Below, in pieces: positions 1-8,644 of a DNA stretch of 64,000 bases. The notes below the pieces were generated by a model. The model was not told the DNA's origin, did no database searches, and worked only from the letters and a program-made list of their open reading frames with translations. This DNA is from Cryobacterium sp. PH29-G1 (GTDB taxonomy: Bacteria; Actinomycetota; Actinomycetes; Actinomycetales; Microbacteriaceae): the NCBI RefSeq assembly GCF_030063365.1, contig NZ_JASISY010000001.1, positions 186,001-250,000 of the forward strand, written 5' to 3'. Numbering within the stretch: the stretch's first letter is position 1; every line of letters begins with the position of its first letter. Position numbers and translations under genes: made by a program.

Positions 1-10
1 TCACCGTCAT
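1..10 (-). CDS. possible start of a CDS running off the left edge
   Basis: On the minus strand an ATG at 10-8 is followed by ACG GTG and then the window ends. A weak purine-rich stretch (GAAAGG) lies upstream of it. Only three codons are visible, so no product can be proposed and the start itself is uncertain. Confidence 0.25.
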
Positions 11-37
11 TGGTGTGTGCCTTTCGCAATATTGTGC

Positions 38-51
38 CTGCAGCGCTGCAG
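38..51. promoter_or_regulatory. perfect 14-bp palindrome in an intergenic gap
   Basis: CTGCAGCGCTGCAG is a perfect palindrome in the 121-bp gap between the possible left-edge gene and the alkyltransferase-like gene. It lies just upstream of the left-edge start, where an operator would be expected. No regulator is assigned; it could also be chance in GC-rich DNA. Confidence 0.2.
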
Positions 52-131
52 ACAGGAATTATCCGGACCGACTGCGAGCATGTGCAGAACAGGCCGTGGT
101 TGAGGTTAGCCCGCGTTGGGCCCCAATAGGG

Positions 132-554
132 TCACAAATCGAGCACGCTCGGCGGTGCTGCCGCATCGAACGCGTCCCTCGGCTGCGGATGATCGGATTC
201 GCTCGGCCGCTGGCGACCGGCGGGCGGTGACCAGCGGGCGGCGGCGAAGTCGACACGGTAGGCGGCATCCGCGCTCGGCTGGTCACTGCCGGCGTGTATC
301 AGCGGCGTATGTTCGGCGCGGTAGTGCGGCAGGGCCTGCGCCTCGTGCCCGATCGGTGGATGCCCGCCGGAGCGGATCACCCGCCACCACGCCACGTCGG
401 AACCATAGCGGGCCATGATCTGGCCGACGGCGCGGGCGGCGCGCGAGCCGAGTTGTGCGGCCACTCCGCCGTAGGTCATCACCCGTCCCGGCGGGATGGA
501 ATCGACCACGCCGAGCACCAGGGAGACGAAATCATCGGGCTCGGGCGTGCTCAC
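132..554 (-). CDS. alkyltransferase-like (ATL) DNA base-flipping protein, MGMT family
   Basis: The 140-residue protein matches the C-terminal DNA-binding domain of O6-methylguanine-DNA methyltransferases, with the helix-turn-helix stretch PGRVMTYGGVAAQLG near residues 22-36 and the following AR-AVG segment that carries the Arg finger. At the place of the methyl-accepting PCHR motif the sequence reads AWWRVIRSGG, so the reactive Cys is Trp. This is the hallmark of ATL proteins, which bind and flip alkylated guanine and hand the lesion to nucleotide excision repair rather than repairing it. It is longer than the usual roughly 100-residue ATL because of a Pro/Ala-rich tail. The ATG at 554 lies 17 bp after the acetyltransferase stop, so the two genes are probably co-transcribed. 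Confidence 0.85.
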   Translation of the reverse strand: MSTPEPDDFVSLVLGVVDSIPPGRVMTYGGVAAQLGSRAARAVGQIMARYGSDVAWWRVIRSGGHPPIGHEAQALPHYRAEHTPLIHAGSDQPSADAAYRVDFAAARWSPPAGRQRPSESDHPQPRDAFDAAAPPSVLDL

Positions 555-571
555 GCTCTGGCTGAACTCGG

Positions 572-1024
572 TTAGAGCTGGAGGGCGCCGATGATTTCGC
601 CGTACTGGGTTTCGCCGACATCGACGAAGCCGAGGCGGTGGAAGAACGCCTCCGGGCCGTCGGCGCCAGGCTCCCAGATCACGTTGACGTGGTTGAAGCC
701 GCGATCGCGGGCTTCAGCAGCAAGAGCCTCGGCAGCAAATTTGCCGACACCCCGGCCCTGCGCGTCTGCATCGACGTTGATACGCCAGATACAAGCCCGA
801 AACTCTTCGTGGTCAGACTCTGGGTCGAAGTTACCGTGGATGAACCCCGCGACGACACCGTCGAGAAGAACCACGCGCTGCCAAGACGTTGCCGGGTTGA
901 TTACCGAAGCTGCGACCGAATACGAGACCGGCGCAATGAATTGTTCCTGGCCCGGTTTCAGGCTCAAAGTGTTGGCCGCAACGATGTTTCGTGCGGATAG
1001 TTCTTCCAGCTTCAGCTCACCCAT
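572..1024 (-). CDS. GNAT family N-acetyltransferase
   Basis: This 150-residue protein has the GNAT fold. The acetyl-CoA pyrophosphate loop is visible as QGRGVGK around residues 90-96, followed by the helix [13 protein letters not shown] and the C-terminal strand-turn [12 protein letters not shown] typical of single-domain GNATs. The substrate cannot be told from sequence. It is the first gene of a two-gene unit with the ATL protein and is divergent from icd. The ATG at 1024 is the first good start; DNA beyond it belongs to the icd leader. Confidence 0.85.
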   Translation of the reverse strand: MGELKLEELSARNIVAANTLSLKPGQEQFIAPVSYSVAASVINPATSWQRVVLLDGVVAGFIHGNFDPESDHEEFRACIWRINVDADAQGRGVGKFAAEALAAEARDRGFNHVNVIWEPGADGPEAFFHRLGFVDVGETQYGEIIGALQL

Positions 1025-1100
1025 GTGATCAGGCTAACGTGCACCCGCGGTAGTCGGAAGTCGAGAGAGCGTTTGACCCCGGCAATTCACCTGCAAGATT

Positions 1101-1118
1101 TATCTCGATGTCAAGATA
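1101..1118. promoter_or_regulatory. near-perfect palindrome upstream of icd
   Basis: TATCTCGATGTCAAGATA is an inverted repeat with one mismatch, 66 bp before the icd start and inside the divergent icd/acetyltransferase gap. A TTGACC hexamer at 1073-1078 lies upstream and could be a -35 box. The repeat resembles TATCTTGA..TCAAGATA sites bound by MarR-type regulators; that link is inference. Confidence 0.4.
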
Positions 1119-1183
1119 CTTGCGGGCCTCTAGTAGGCTTGACGGTGGTCGTGACGGCCACACTGAGTAAAGAGGAGAATTTT

Positions 1184-2398
1184 TTGTCGAAGATCAAGGT
1201 AGAGGGTACTGTTGTCGAGCTCGATGGCGACGAGATGACCCGCATCATCTGGCACGCTATCAAAGAAACGCTCATTCACCCGTACCTCGACATTGACCTC
1301 GAGTACTACGACCTGTCAATTCAGAAGCGTGACGAGACCAACGACCAGATCACGATCGATGCGGCTCACGCCATTCAGAAGCACGGTGTCGGCGTGAAGT
1401 GCGCCACGATCACCCCCGACGAGGCACGCGTCGAAGAATTCGGCCTGAAGCAGATGTGGCTTTCGCCCAACGGAACCATCCGTAACATCCTCGGCGGCAC
1501 CATTTTCCGCGAGCCCATCATCATCTCCAACATCCCGCGCCTCGTGCCCGGGTGGAACAAGCCGATCATCATCGGCCGCCACGCCTACGGCGACCAGTAC
1601 AAGGCCACCAACTTTCGGTTCAAGGGCAAGGGCACGCTCAGCATGACCTTCACCCCGCAGGACGGCAGCGAGCCGTCCACGTTCGAGGTCTTCCAGGCCC
1701 CGGGCGACGGTGTCGCGATGGGTATGTACAACCTCGACTCGTCGATCATCGATTTCGCCCGCGCATCGCTCAACTACGGCCTCCAGCGCAAGGTGCCGGT
1801 CTTCCTGTCGACCAAGAACACGATCCTGAAGGCCTACGACGGTCGGTTCAAGGACATCTTCCAGGACATCTTCGACGCTGAGTTCCGTGCGGACTTCGAC
1901 GCCGCCGGCCTCACCTATGAGCACCGCCTCATCGACGACATGGTCGCGTCCGCAATGAAGTGGGAGGGCGGCTACCTCTGGGCCTGCAAGAACTACGACG
2001 GCGATGTGCAGTCTGACACCGTGGCTCAGGGCTTCGGCTCGCTCGGTCTCATGACGAGCGTGCTCTCCACGCCCGACGGCAAGGTCGTCGAGGCGGAGGC
2101 TGCCCACGGCACCGTGACCCGGCACTATCGCCAGCACCAGCTCGGCAAGCCCACCTCGACCAACCCGATCGCGTCGATCTATGCCTGGACCCGCGGCCTC
2201 GCTCACCGTGCCGAGCTCGACAGCAACCCGGCGCTCACCGAGTTCGCGCTCACCCTCGAGGACGTCGTCATCAAGACCGTCGAAAGCGGCAAGATGACCA
2301 AGGACCTCGCCCTGCTGGTCGGCCCGGATCAGGCGTACCAGACCACCGAGGAATTCCTCGCCTCGCTCGCCGAGAACCTGCAGACCCGCCTGGCGTAA
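1184..2398 (+). CDS. icd: NADP-dependent isocitrate dehydrogenase, homodimeric type
   Basis: The enzyme oxidises and decarboxylates isocitrate to 2-oxoglutarate in the TCA cycle, making NADPH in the cytosol. The 404-residue protein is of the dimeric, eukaryote-like class. It shows the substrate-phosphate loop SPNGTIRN (about residues 92-99), the strongly conserved block [22 protein letters not shown] (split here as [16 protein letters not shown] then YKATNF) and the cofactor loop [11 protein letters not shown] whose Arg and His favour NADP. I chose the TTG at 1184 because AGGAG lies 7-8 bases upstream and the protein then begins [20 protein letters not shown], the usual N-terminus. Upstream in-frame codons from 1025 overlap the promoter region. 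A strong terminator follows. Confidence 0.95.
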   Translation: MSKIKVEGTVVELDGDEMTRIIWHAIKETLIHPYLDIDLEYYDLSIQKRDETNDQITIDAAHAIQKHGVGVKCATITPDEARVEEFGLKQMWLSPNGTIRNILGGTIFREPIIISNIPRLVPGWNKPIIIGRHAYGDQYKATNFRFKGKGTLSMTFTPQDGSEPSTFEVFQAPGDGVAMGMYNLDSSIIDFARASLNYGLQRKVPVFLSTKNTILKAYDGRFKDIFQDIFDAEFRADFDAAGLTYEHRLIDDMVASAMKWEGGYLWACKNYDGDVQSDTVAQGFGSLGLMTSVLSTPDGKVVEAEAAHGTVTRHYRQHQLGKPTSTNPIASIYAWTRGLAHRAELDSNPALTEFALTLEDVVIKTVESGKMTKDLALLVGPDQAYQTTEEFLASLAENLQTRLA

Positions 2399-2454
2399 CC
2401 TGCACCAGCGCCTGACGGCGCGTCGGTAGTTCACTACCGTCAGCAGCTGGGTCC

Positions 2455-2492
2455 AACGAGGGCCCCGACCGGAAACGGTCGGGGCCCTCGTT
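2455..2492 (+). terminator. rho-independent-type terminator after icd
   Basis: A 17-bp perfect stem (2455-2471 with 2476-2492) closes a GAAA tetraloop and is almost all G-C in its core. It sits 57 bp after the icd stop and before the P-type ATPase. The following T-run is short, as is common in high-GC actinobacteria. Confidence 0.9.
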
Positions 2493-2640
2493 GTGTGTCG
2501 GTGGAGCCGTGGGGGTGCAGCGGTTTAAGTGCGGCTGCCTGTTGCTGCGACCCAAATGCGGGCGCCCGAATGCGGGCGCCCGAGTGCAGAGGAGGCTGCC
2601 CTCGCTGGCGCGTCGCCCCGGCTCGCGAGAGAATGCAGGT

Positions 2641-4557
2641 ATGCCCCGCCTTCTCGCGCTTGCGCGCCGCTACCCCCTCGTCGTTGCCACCGTGGTTGTC
2701 GGCTTGCTCGGGCTCGTGCTCGGCGCCGCCGGGGCAATGGATGTCGTGCGCTGGCTGTTCAGTGGGTTCGGCCTGATCGCGGCCCTGATCTCATCCGTTG
2801 GTATGGTGCGTCAACTGATGCGGGGTTCCTTCGGCGTCGATCTGCTGGCGATCATCGCCATCGTCGCGACCATTCTCGTGGGCGAATACATAGCGACCCT
2901 GCTCATCGTGCTGATGCTCTCCGGGGGAGCGGCGCTCGAAGACTTCGCTGCCGGGCGGGCCGCCCGGGAACTCGACGCACTGCTGAAACGCGCCCCCCAG
3001 ATCGCACATCGACTGGACCCCCACTCCGGCGAGGCCACGGACGTGCCCGCCACCGAGGTCACCGTGGGTGACCTGCTGCTCGTGCGCCCGTCCGAGATCG
3101 TGCCGGTCGACGGGCAGTTGGACAGCGTCAGCGCGGCATTTGATGAGTCCTCGCTCACCGGCGAGAGTCTGCCGGTCGAACGCACCTCCGGCGACGCGGT
3201 ACTGAGCGGATCGATCAACGGGCAGCGGGCGGCTACCATCGTCGCCACGGCGACCGCCGCAAACAGCCAGTACCAACGCATTATCGCCCTCGTTGAGGAG
3301 GCCTCGCAGAGTAAAGCTCCGGTGGTGCGGCTCGCCGATCGCTATGCCGTGCCCTTCACTGTGGGTTCGCTCGCGCTCGCTGCGCTGGCCTGGGTGCTTT
3401 CCGGCGACCCGGTGCGCTTCGCCGAGGTGCTCGTGGTGGCGACACCATGCCCGCTGCTGCTGGCCGCCCCGGTCGCGTTCATGGGCGGCATGAGCCGCGC
3501 CGCCCGCAACGGCATTATCGTCAAGGGTGCTGGGGTGCTCGAAGCCCTCGCTCGCGCCAAAACGGTGGTCTTCGACAAGACCGGAACGCTCACCTACGGC
3601 ACGCCCCAAATCACCGAGGTGCGCCCCGAAGCCGGGTTCTCCACTGACGAGTTGCTCACCCTCGCGGCATCGGCCGAACAGTATTCCAGTCACGTGCTGG
3701 CAGCATCCGTGATCGCGGCGGCACACGAGCGGGGCCTTCTGCTGCAGACGACCGATTCGGCGCGTGAGGCCGCAACGTTCGGCGTTGAGGCGCAATTCGG
3801 GGCCGGCACGGTGCGCGTCGGCAAGTTGTCCTTCATTCATGAGGGGGCAGCGGATGCCACGGCCACCCATCTTGAGGGCGGCCAGCTGGCCATGTACATT
3901 GCCGTCGACGGTCGATTTGCGGGCAGTATTATCGCGAGCGACCGGATTCGGGACAATGCGCGCCAGACGGTCGCTGACTTCGCTCGAGTCGGCGTGCGGG
4001 AGAACCTCATGCTCACGGGCGATGCGCGCGCCACCGCCCAGCATGTGGCCGGCCAGGTGGGCATCGTGCACGTGCGGGCGGATTGCCTGCCCAGCGATAA
4101 GGTCGACGCGGTGCAGGCCTTGCCCCAGCGGCCGGTGATCATGGTCGGTGACGGGGTCAATGATGCGCCCGTACTCGCCGTCGCCGACGTGGGGATCGCG
4201 ATGGGGGCGAAGGGGTCGACGGCGGCGAGTGAATCGGCCGACGTGGTGATTCTGCTCGACGATATTTCCCGCACCGTGCGCGCCGTGCGCATCGGGCAGG
4301 ACACCGTGCGGGTGGCCTTACAGAGCATCTGGCTCGGCATCGTGCTGAGCGTCGTGCTCATGGTCGTCGCGGCGTTCGGGTTGATTCCGGCCACCGCGGG
4401 AGCGATCAGCCAGGAGGTCGTCGATCTGCTGACCATTTTGAACGCCCTGCGCGCGATCGGCGGCCGTCGGGATAACGCGGCGGCGGCACAGGAGCAGCGG
4501 CAGACTCAGATGCCGGCGCCGCGCACGGTGGCCGCGGACGCCAACCGCGCCGGCTGA
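2641..4557 (+). CDS. heavy-metal P1B-type ATPase with TPC metal-site motif
   Basis: This 638-residue membrane pump carries the phosphorylation motif DKTGTLT (Asp312) and the hinge GDGVNDAP (about 503-510). The actuator-domain loop SLTGES is near residue 180. The metal-site helix reads ATPCPLLLAAP (Thr268-Pro269-Cys270), so this is a TPC-type enzyme rather than the common CPC copper or zinc pump. There is no N-terminal heavy-metal-associated domain; membrane segments begin at once. The usual His-Pro pair of the nucleotide domain reads SHVLA, with Val for Pro. Metal specificity is unknown. The ATG at 2641 is chosen because upstream in-frame codons overlap the icd terminator and are low-complexity. 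It stands alone, far from the copper island at 46-50 kb. Confidence 0.88.
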   Translation: MPRLLALARRYPLVVATVVVGLLGLVLGAAGAMDVVRWLFSGFGLIAALISSVGMVRQLMRGSFGVDLLAIIAIVATILVGEYIATLLIVLMLSGGAALEDFAAGRAARELDALLKRAPQIAHRLDPHSGEATDVPATEVTVGDLLLVRPSEIVPVDGQLDSVSAAFDESSLTGESLPVERTSGDAVLSGSINGQRAATIVATATAANSQYQRIIALVEEASQSKAPVVRLADRYAVPFTVGSLALAALAWVLSGDPVRFAEVLVVATPCPLLLAAPVAFMGGMSRAARNGIIVKGAGVLEALARAKTVVFDKTGTLTYGTPQITEVRPEAGFSTDELLTLAASAEQYSSHVLAASVIAAAHERGLLLQTTDSAREAATFGVEAQFGAGTVRVGKLSFIHEGAADATATHLEGGQLAMYIAVDGRFAGSIIASDRIRDNARQTVADFARVGVRENLMLTGDARATAQHVAGQVGIVHVRADCLPSDKVDAVQALPQRPVIMVGDGVNDAPVLAVADVGIAMGAKGSTAASESADVVILLDDISRTVRAVRIGQDTVRVALQSIWLGIVLSVVLMVVAAFGLIPATAGAISQEVVDLLTILNALRAIGGRRDNAAAAQEQRQTQMPAPRTVAADANRAG

Positions 4558-4568
4558 CCGCGCCGGCT

Positions 4569-4600
4569 GACTGCGCTGGCGGACTGCGCTGGCGGACTGC
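4569..4600. repeat. short tandem repeat, 13-bp unit
   Basis: GACTGCGCTGGCG is repeated twice head to tail, followed by the first six bases of a third unit, just after the ATPase stop. A weak hairpin, TGCCCC (4632-4637) with GGGGCA (4645-4650), follows and could end ATPase transcription. Confidence 0.6.
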
Positions 4601-4711
4601 CCCGATATCACGGCGTCCGATACCTGCAGAATGCCCCTATCCGGGGGGCAATGAGCGCGCTACGGTCACGAGCGAACTGTCCCACGCGCCGGAAAGAGCT
4701 CCGCTCCTGTC

Positions 4712-7700
4712 GTGGAACGACCATCTCGTACCCTTATCGGATTGGACACCCACGTGAGTTCTTTCTTCAGGCGCATGATGTCTGCGCCGGATACCGCGCT
4801 GAACCCAGCGTCAACATCACGTACGCGTCGTCGCGCCACAATCGCGGCCACCGTCACCCTCGCCCTCGTCGGCGCTTCAGCCCTCGTCGGCGGCACCCTG
4901 CCCGCCAACGCAGCCCCGGCAGCGACCGGCCTGGCCGGCAGCATCAGCGCCCCCGGCGGGCAGCGGATGGACTTCACCGCCGGACGCTACATCGTGACCC
5001 TCAGCGACGAGGCCGTTGCGCTGTATCAAGGCGGTGTCAACGGCTTCTCGGCCACGATGCCGGATGCCGGGGCCAAGCTCGACGCGCAAAGCCGCTCGGC
5101 CGAGAGCTACCAGAACTATCTCGCGCGCGTCCAGAGTCAGGTGGCGGCATCCGTTGATGCCACGGTGGCGTATTCCTACACGCTCGCGGTCAACGGATTC
5201 GCCGCGCAGCTGACCGGTAAGCAGGCGGCCACCCTCGCCATGAAGAGAAACGTGGTCTCGGTCGTGCCCGACGCGCTGAGGCACGTGACCGCAGAATCCT
5301 CGACCGACTTTCTGCGGCTCAGCGGACCCGGCGGACTGTGGTCCAAGCTGGGTGGGGCGAGCAAGGCCGGACAGGGCGTTGTGATCGGAGTGCTCGACAC
5401 CGGCATCGCACCGGAGAACCCGTCCTTCGCGGGCGAACAGCTCGGTACGACGCCCGGTAACGAGCCATGGCTCGACGGTGACACGATCACCATGAATAAA
5501 GCCGACGGCACCACCTTCACCGGTCTCTGCCAGACCGGAGAACAGTTCGCCGCGAGCGACTGCAGCACCAAGGTGATCGGGGCACGCTACTTTCTCGACG
5601 GCTTCGGCGCCGATCGGATCGGCGACGCCGCCACTGGAGAATATGTCTCCCCACGCGACGGCGACGGCCACGGTTCGCACACCATGAGCACTGCCGGCGG
5701 AAACGCTGACGTAGCGGCCGCTATCAACGGAAACGATTTCGGCGTCATTTCGGGTGTGGCACCGGCTGCCAAGCTCGCCGCCTACAAGGTGTGCTGGTCG
5801 GGCCCGGACCCTTCGGCGACGACCGATGACGGCTGCACCGACACCGACATTCTCAAGGCCATCGACCAGGCTATCTCCGACGGTGTCGACGTGATCAACT
5901 ATTCGATCGGCGGCGGGCCGGCGCAGACCACATTCTCACCCACCGACGCGGCCTTCCTCGGCGCGGCAGCAGCGGGCATCTTTGTGGCCGCCTCCGCCGG
6001 CAACGCCGGACCAGACGCATCAACCCTCGACAATGCGTCACCGTGGATCACCACGGTTGCCGCGAGTACCATTCCCTCCTACGAGGCGACGGCGTCTCTC
6101 GGTGACGGTTCGAAATACGCCGGTGCCTCGATTACCGTCGACCGCACTCCGGGAGCCACCCCGCTCTCGGGAGACCTGCTCCGGGCCGACCTCGTCGCCG
6201 TCGACGGCTTCGACCCGGCCGACGCGCTGCTCTGCGCACCGGGCGCGCTCGACCCGGCCAAGGTCGCCGGCGGGATCGTCTTCTGTGAACGCGGCGTATA
6301 CGCCCGGGTGGACAAATCCGCCGAGGTGTTGCGGGCAGGCGGCAGCGGCATGCTGCTGGTCAATCGAACCCCCGCAGACGTCGACACCGACGAGCACTCG
6401 GTGCCGAGCATCCACCTCGACGCTCCCGCTTTCGACCCGGTCTACGCGTATGCGGCGACCCCCGGAGCGACCGTCACCTTCACCCCGGACAACACGACAG
6501 CCATGCAGACCCCGGTGCCCCAGGTCGCCGGATTCTCCTCGCGCGGGCCGGTCACCGCCGACGGCGCCGACCTGCTCAAGCCCGACATTTCCGCGCCCGG
6601 TGTCAGCGTTCTCGCTGACGGGGCCAATGCGGCCGGAGCCGACCCGACCTTCCAATTTTTGTCGGGTACCTCAATGGCCAGCCCACACATCGCCGGTCTG
6701 GCGGCACTGGTTCTGGGCTTCCGACCGCTCGCGACACCGGCCGAGATCAAATCGGTCATGATGACGACGGCGACGAACACCGTTGATGCCAACGGTGATC
6801 GGGTGACCGACCCGTTCGCTCAGGGTGCCGGGCAGGTCACCCCCTCGTCGTTCGAATTTCCGGGCCTGGTCTACCAGAGCGGCCCGGCCGACTGGCTGGC
6901 CTACCTGCAGGGGATCGGTTTCAACGCCGGAGTCGACCCCATCGACGCCAGCAACCTGAACCTGCCGTCCATTCAGATCGGTGCCCTGACCGCACCGGAA
7001 ACGATCACCCGCACCGTGACAGCCGTGCGGGCGGGCACCTACACGGCCGCCCCGGTCAACATCCCCGGGATCAGCGCGGTTGTCTCTCCGGCCAGCATGA
7101 CCTTTGGTGCGGTGGGTGAGAAACAGAGCTACACGGTGACCTTCACTCGAACGGATGCCCCGCTCGACGAATACTCCACCGGCTCGCTGGACTGGGGCTT
7201 CGGCAAGGGCAACGTCGTGCACAGCCCGATCGCCGTGCGGCCGGTCACCGTCGTCGCTCCCGGCGACGTGGCCGGCGCCGGCGTGGACGGTTTTGTTGAC
7301 GTCACCGTCACCCCGGGCGGATCGGAGCCGGTAGCGCTGAACCTGAGCGGCCTGGCCGCGGGAACGCACCAGACGGACCCGGCCGACCCGACCGGCGTGC
7401 ACTCCGGTTCCGGCGTGAGCGGCGACCAGGTCACGTCGGAGGTGGAGATTCAGGGAGGCCGACTGGCCCGTTTCGACCTGAACGCCGTGGATGACTCGAC
7501 CGACCTGGACCTGTTCGTGTTCCTGCTCGATGGTGCGGGTGGTGACCCGGTTGCCGGCTGGCAATCCGCCACCGGTTCCGCCGATGAGCGAGTCGACCTG
7601 GCCGACCCGGAACCCGGTTTCTATCGCATCGTCGTGGACTTCTTTTCGGGTTCGACCGCCTTCGACGTGAATACCTTCGCGGTGGCGGCGGGGGAGCCCA

Positions 7701-8425
7701 GCAACGGATTCACGGCGACCCCGCCGTCGATTCAGGGGCCGCAGGGCGTGCCGCTTACGTACACGCTGAGCTGGGCCGGCCTTGCGCCGAACACGCCCTA
7801 CCTCGGCGTGGTCGACTATGGCGACAGCACCGCGTCGACGATCCTCACCGTGGCGGCCACCGCTCCCGGCGAACCGGATGCTCCGGTGAATACGGTGGCG
7901 CCCACCGTGGTCGGCACGCCTGAGATCGGGTCGGTACTCACGGCCGATCCTGGCCAGTGGAACACCGAGGGCCTCGCCTTCGGCTACCAGTGGCAGAGCG
8001 ACGGCGTCGACATCGCCGGCGCGACGACGTCGACGTTCACGCCGAACGCGGCGCTCGCCGGAACGACGCTGACCGTGGTGGTGACCGCGTCGAAGGACGG
8101 GCTGCCGAGTGCGTCGGCGACCTCGCCCGGGGTCCTGGTGAAATACGCCGCCACGGTTGCGATGTCGTTGAACCACCGGGTGGTTTTCTTTTCCAGCCGG
8201 GTCACCGTGTCGGTCACGGTGACCAGCACGGGCAACGTCGGTGACACCGCCACCGTCACGGTCGATAAGCGCCGCTTCACGGTGGCACTCGACGCGCAGG
8301 GGCACGGCAGCGTGACCCTGCCGCGGCTCAGCCGGGGCCTGTACAAGGTGACCGGGCACTACGCCGGCAACGATACGGTCGCGGCAGCGACCAGCCCGAC
8401 GCGTTCCCTGCTGATCGTGCGCTAG
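4712..8425 (+). CDS. secreted subtilisin-family (S8) serine protease, multidomain
   Basis: This is a 1237-residue secreted protease. After an Arg-rich n-region (RTRRR) comes a hydrophobic signal core and an ANA-AP cleavage site, then an I9-type propeptide (from about RYIVTLSDEAV). The catalytic triad is Asp229 (VIGVLDTGIAP), His320 (DGDGHGSHT) and Ser654 (LSGTSMASPHIAG). A protease-associated (PA) insert lies between His and Ser, around residues 490-580. After the catalytic domain come a fibronectin-like domain, a prepeptidase-C-terminal-like beta domain and two Ig-like domains. The start is uncertain: GTG 4712 gives the longest form; GTG 4754 and ATG 4775 or 4778 also keep the whole signal peptide, and none has a clear ribosome site. 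It is a single-gene unit ended by the repeat at 8442. Confidence 0.92.
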   Translation: MERPSRTLIGLDTHVSSFFRRMMSAPDTALNPASTSRTRRRATIAATVTLALVGASALVGGTLPANAAPAATGLAGSISAPGGQRMDFTAGRYIVTLSDEAVALYQGGVNGFSATMPDAGAKLDAQSRSAESYQNYLARVQSQVAASVDATVAYSYTLAVNGFAAQLTGKQAATLAMKRNVVSVVPDALRHVTAESSTDFLRLSGPGGLWSKLGGASKAGQGVVIGVLDTGIAPENPSFAGEQLGTTPGNEPWLDGDTITMNKADGTTFTGLCQTGEQFAASDCSTKVIGARYFLDGFGADRIGDAATGEYVSPRDGDGHGSHTMSTAGGNADVAAAINGNDFGVISGVAPAAKLAAYKVCWSGPDPSATTDDGCTDTDILKAIDQAISDGVDVINYSIGGGPAQTTFSPTDAAFLGAAAAGIFVAASAGNAGPDASTLDNASPWITTVAASTIPSYEATASLGDGSKYAGASITVDRTPGATPLSGDLLRADLVAVDGFDPADALLCAPGALDPAKVAGGIVFCERGVYARVDKSAEVLRAGGSGMLLVNRTPADVDTDEHSVPSIHLDAPAFDPVYAYAATPGATVTFTPDNTTAMQTPVPQVAGFSSRGPVTADGADLLKPDISAPGVSVLADGANAAGADPTFQFLSGTSMASPHIAGLAALVLGFRPLATPAEIKSVMMTTATNTVDANGDRVTDPFAQGAGQVTPSSFEFPGLVYQSGPADWLAYLQGIGFNAGVDPIDASNLNLPSIQIGALTAPETITRTVTAVRAGTYTAAPVNIPGISAVVSPASMTFGAVGEKQSYTVTFTRTDAPLDEYSTGSLDWGFGKGNVVHSPIAVRPVTVVAPGDVAGAGVDGFVDVTVTPGGSEPVALNLSGLAAGTHQTDPADPTGVHSGSGVSGDQVTSEVEIQGGRLARFDLNAVDDSTDLDLFVFLLDGAGGDPVAGWQSATGSADERVDLADPEPGFYRIVVDFFSGSTAFDVNTFAVAAGEPSNGFTATPPSIQGPQGVPLTYTLSWAGLAPNTPYLGVVDYGDSTASTILTVAATAPGEPDAPVNTVAPTVVGTPEIGSVLTADPGQWNTEGLAFGYQWQSDGVDIAGATTSTFTPNAALAGTTLTVVVTASKDGLPSASATSPGVLVKYAATVAMSLNHRVVFFSSRVTVSVTVTSTGNVGDTATVTVDKRRFTVALDAQGHGSVTLPRLSRGLYKVTGHYAGNDTVAAATSPTRSLLIVR

Positions 8426-8441
8426 TCCGCCTCAATTTCGA

Positions 8442-8508
8442 CCGGGCCCGGGCCCGGAAAGTGGGCCCAGGTTAGAACCTGGGCCCACTTTCACAAGGTG
8501 GGCCCAGG
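8442..8508. repeat. GC-rich palindromic intergenic repeat, copy A
   Basis: The element has three parts: the palindrome CCGGGCCCGGGCCCGG, then a perfect 16-bp hairpin (8458-8473 with 8476-8491, core GTGGGCCCA/TGGGCCCAC), then a third TGGGCCCA box near 8499. It begins 16 bp after the protease stop, so it may also act as that gene's terminator. Related copies are at 14983, 24015, 25652 and 43708. Confidence 0.85.
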
Positions 8509-8644
8509 CCCTAAGGCGTGCGCGTTGGGCACAGCATCGTTCGCATTGTGTGCAGCGCAGGATCTCCGCTCCGGGGGATGCTGTTCACGTCGGTTCGACA
8601 ACGTCCAGCGCGGCCGACTCGAGATTGTTCAAGGAGGAACAGTT

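Noticed and set aside
6671-8359. 562-codon open frame on the minus strand
   Set aside because: It is antisense to the C-terminal domains of the S8 protease and has an Arg/His-rich, non-protein-like composition.
8498-8644. longer N-terminus for the GMC oxidoreductase
   Set aside because: The added residues overlap repeat copy A and are not family-like; a perfect AAGGAGG sits before ATG 8645.
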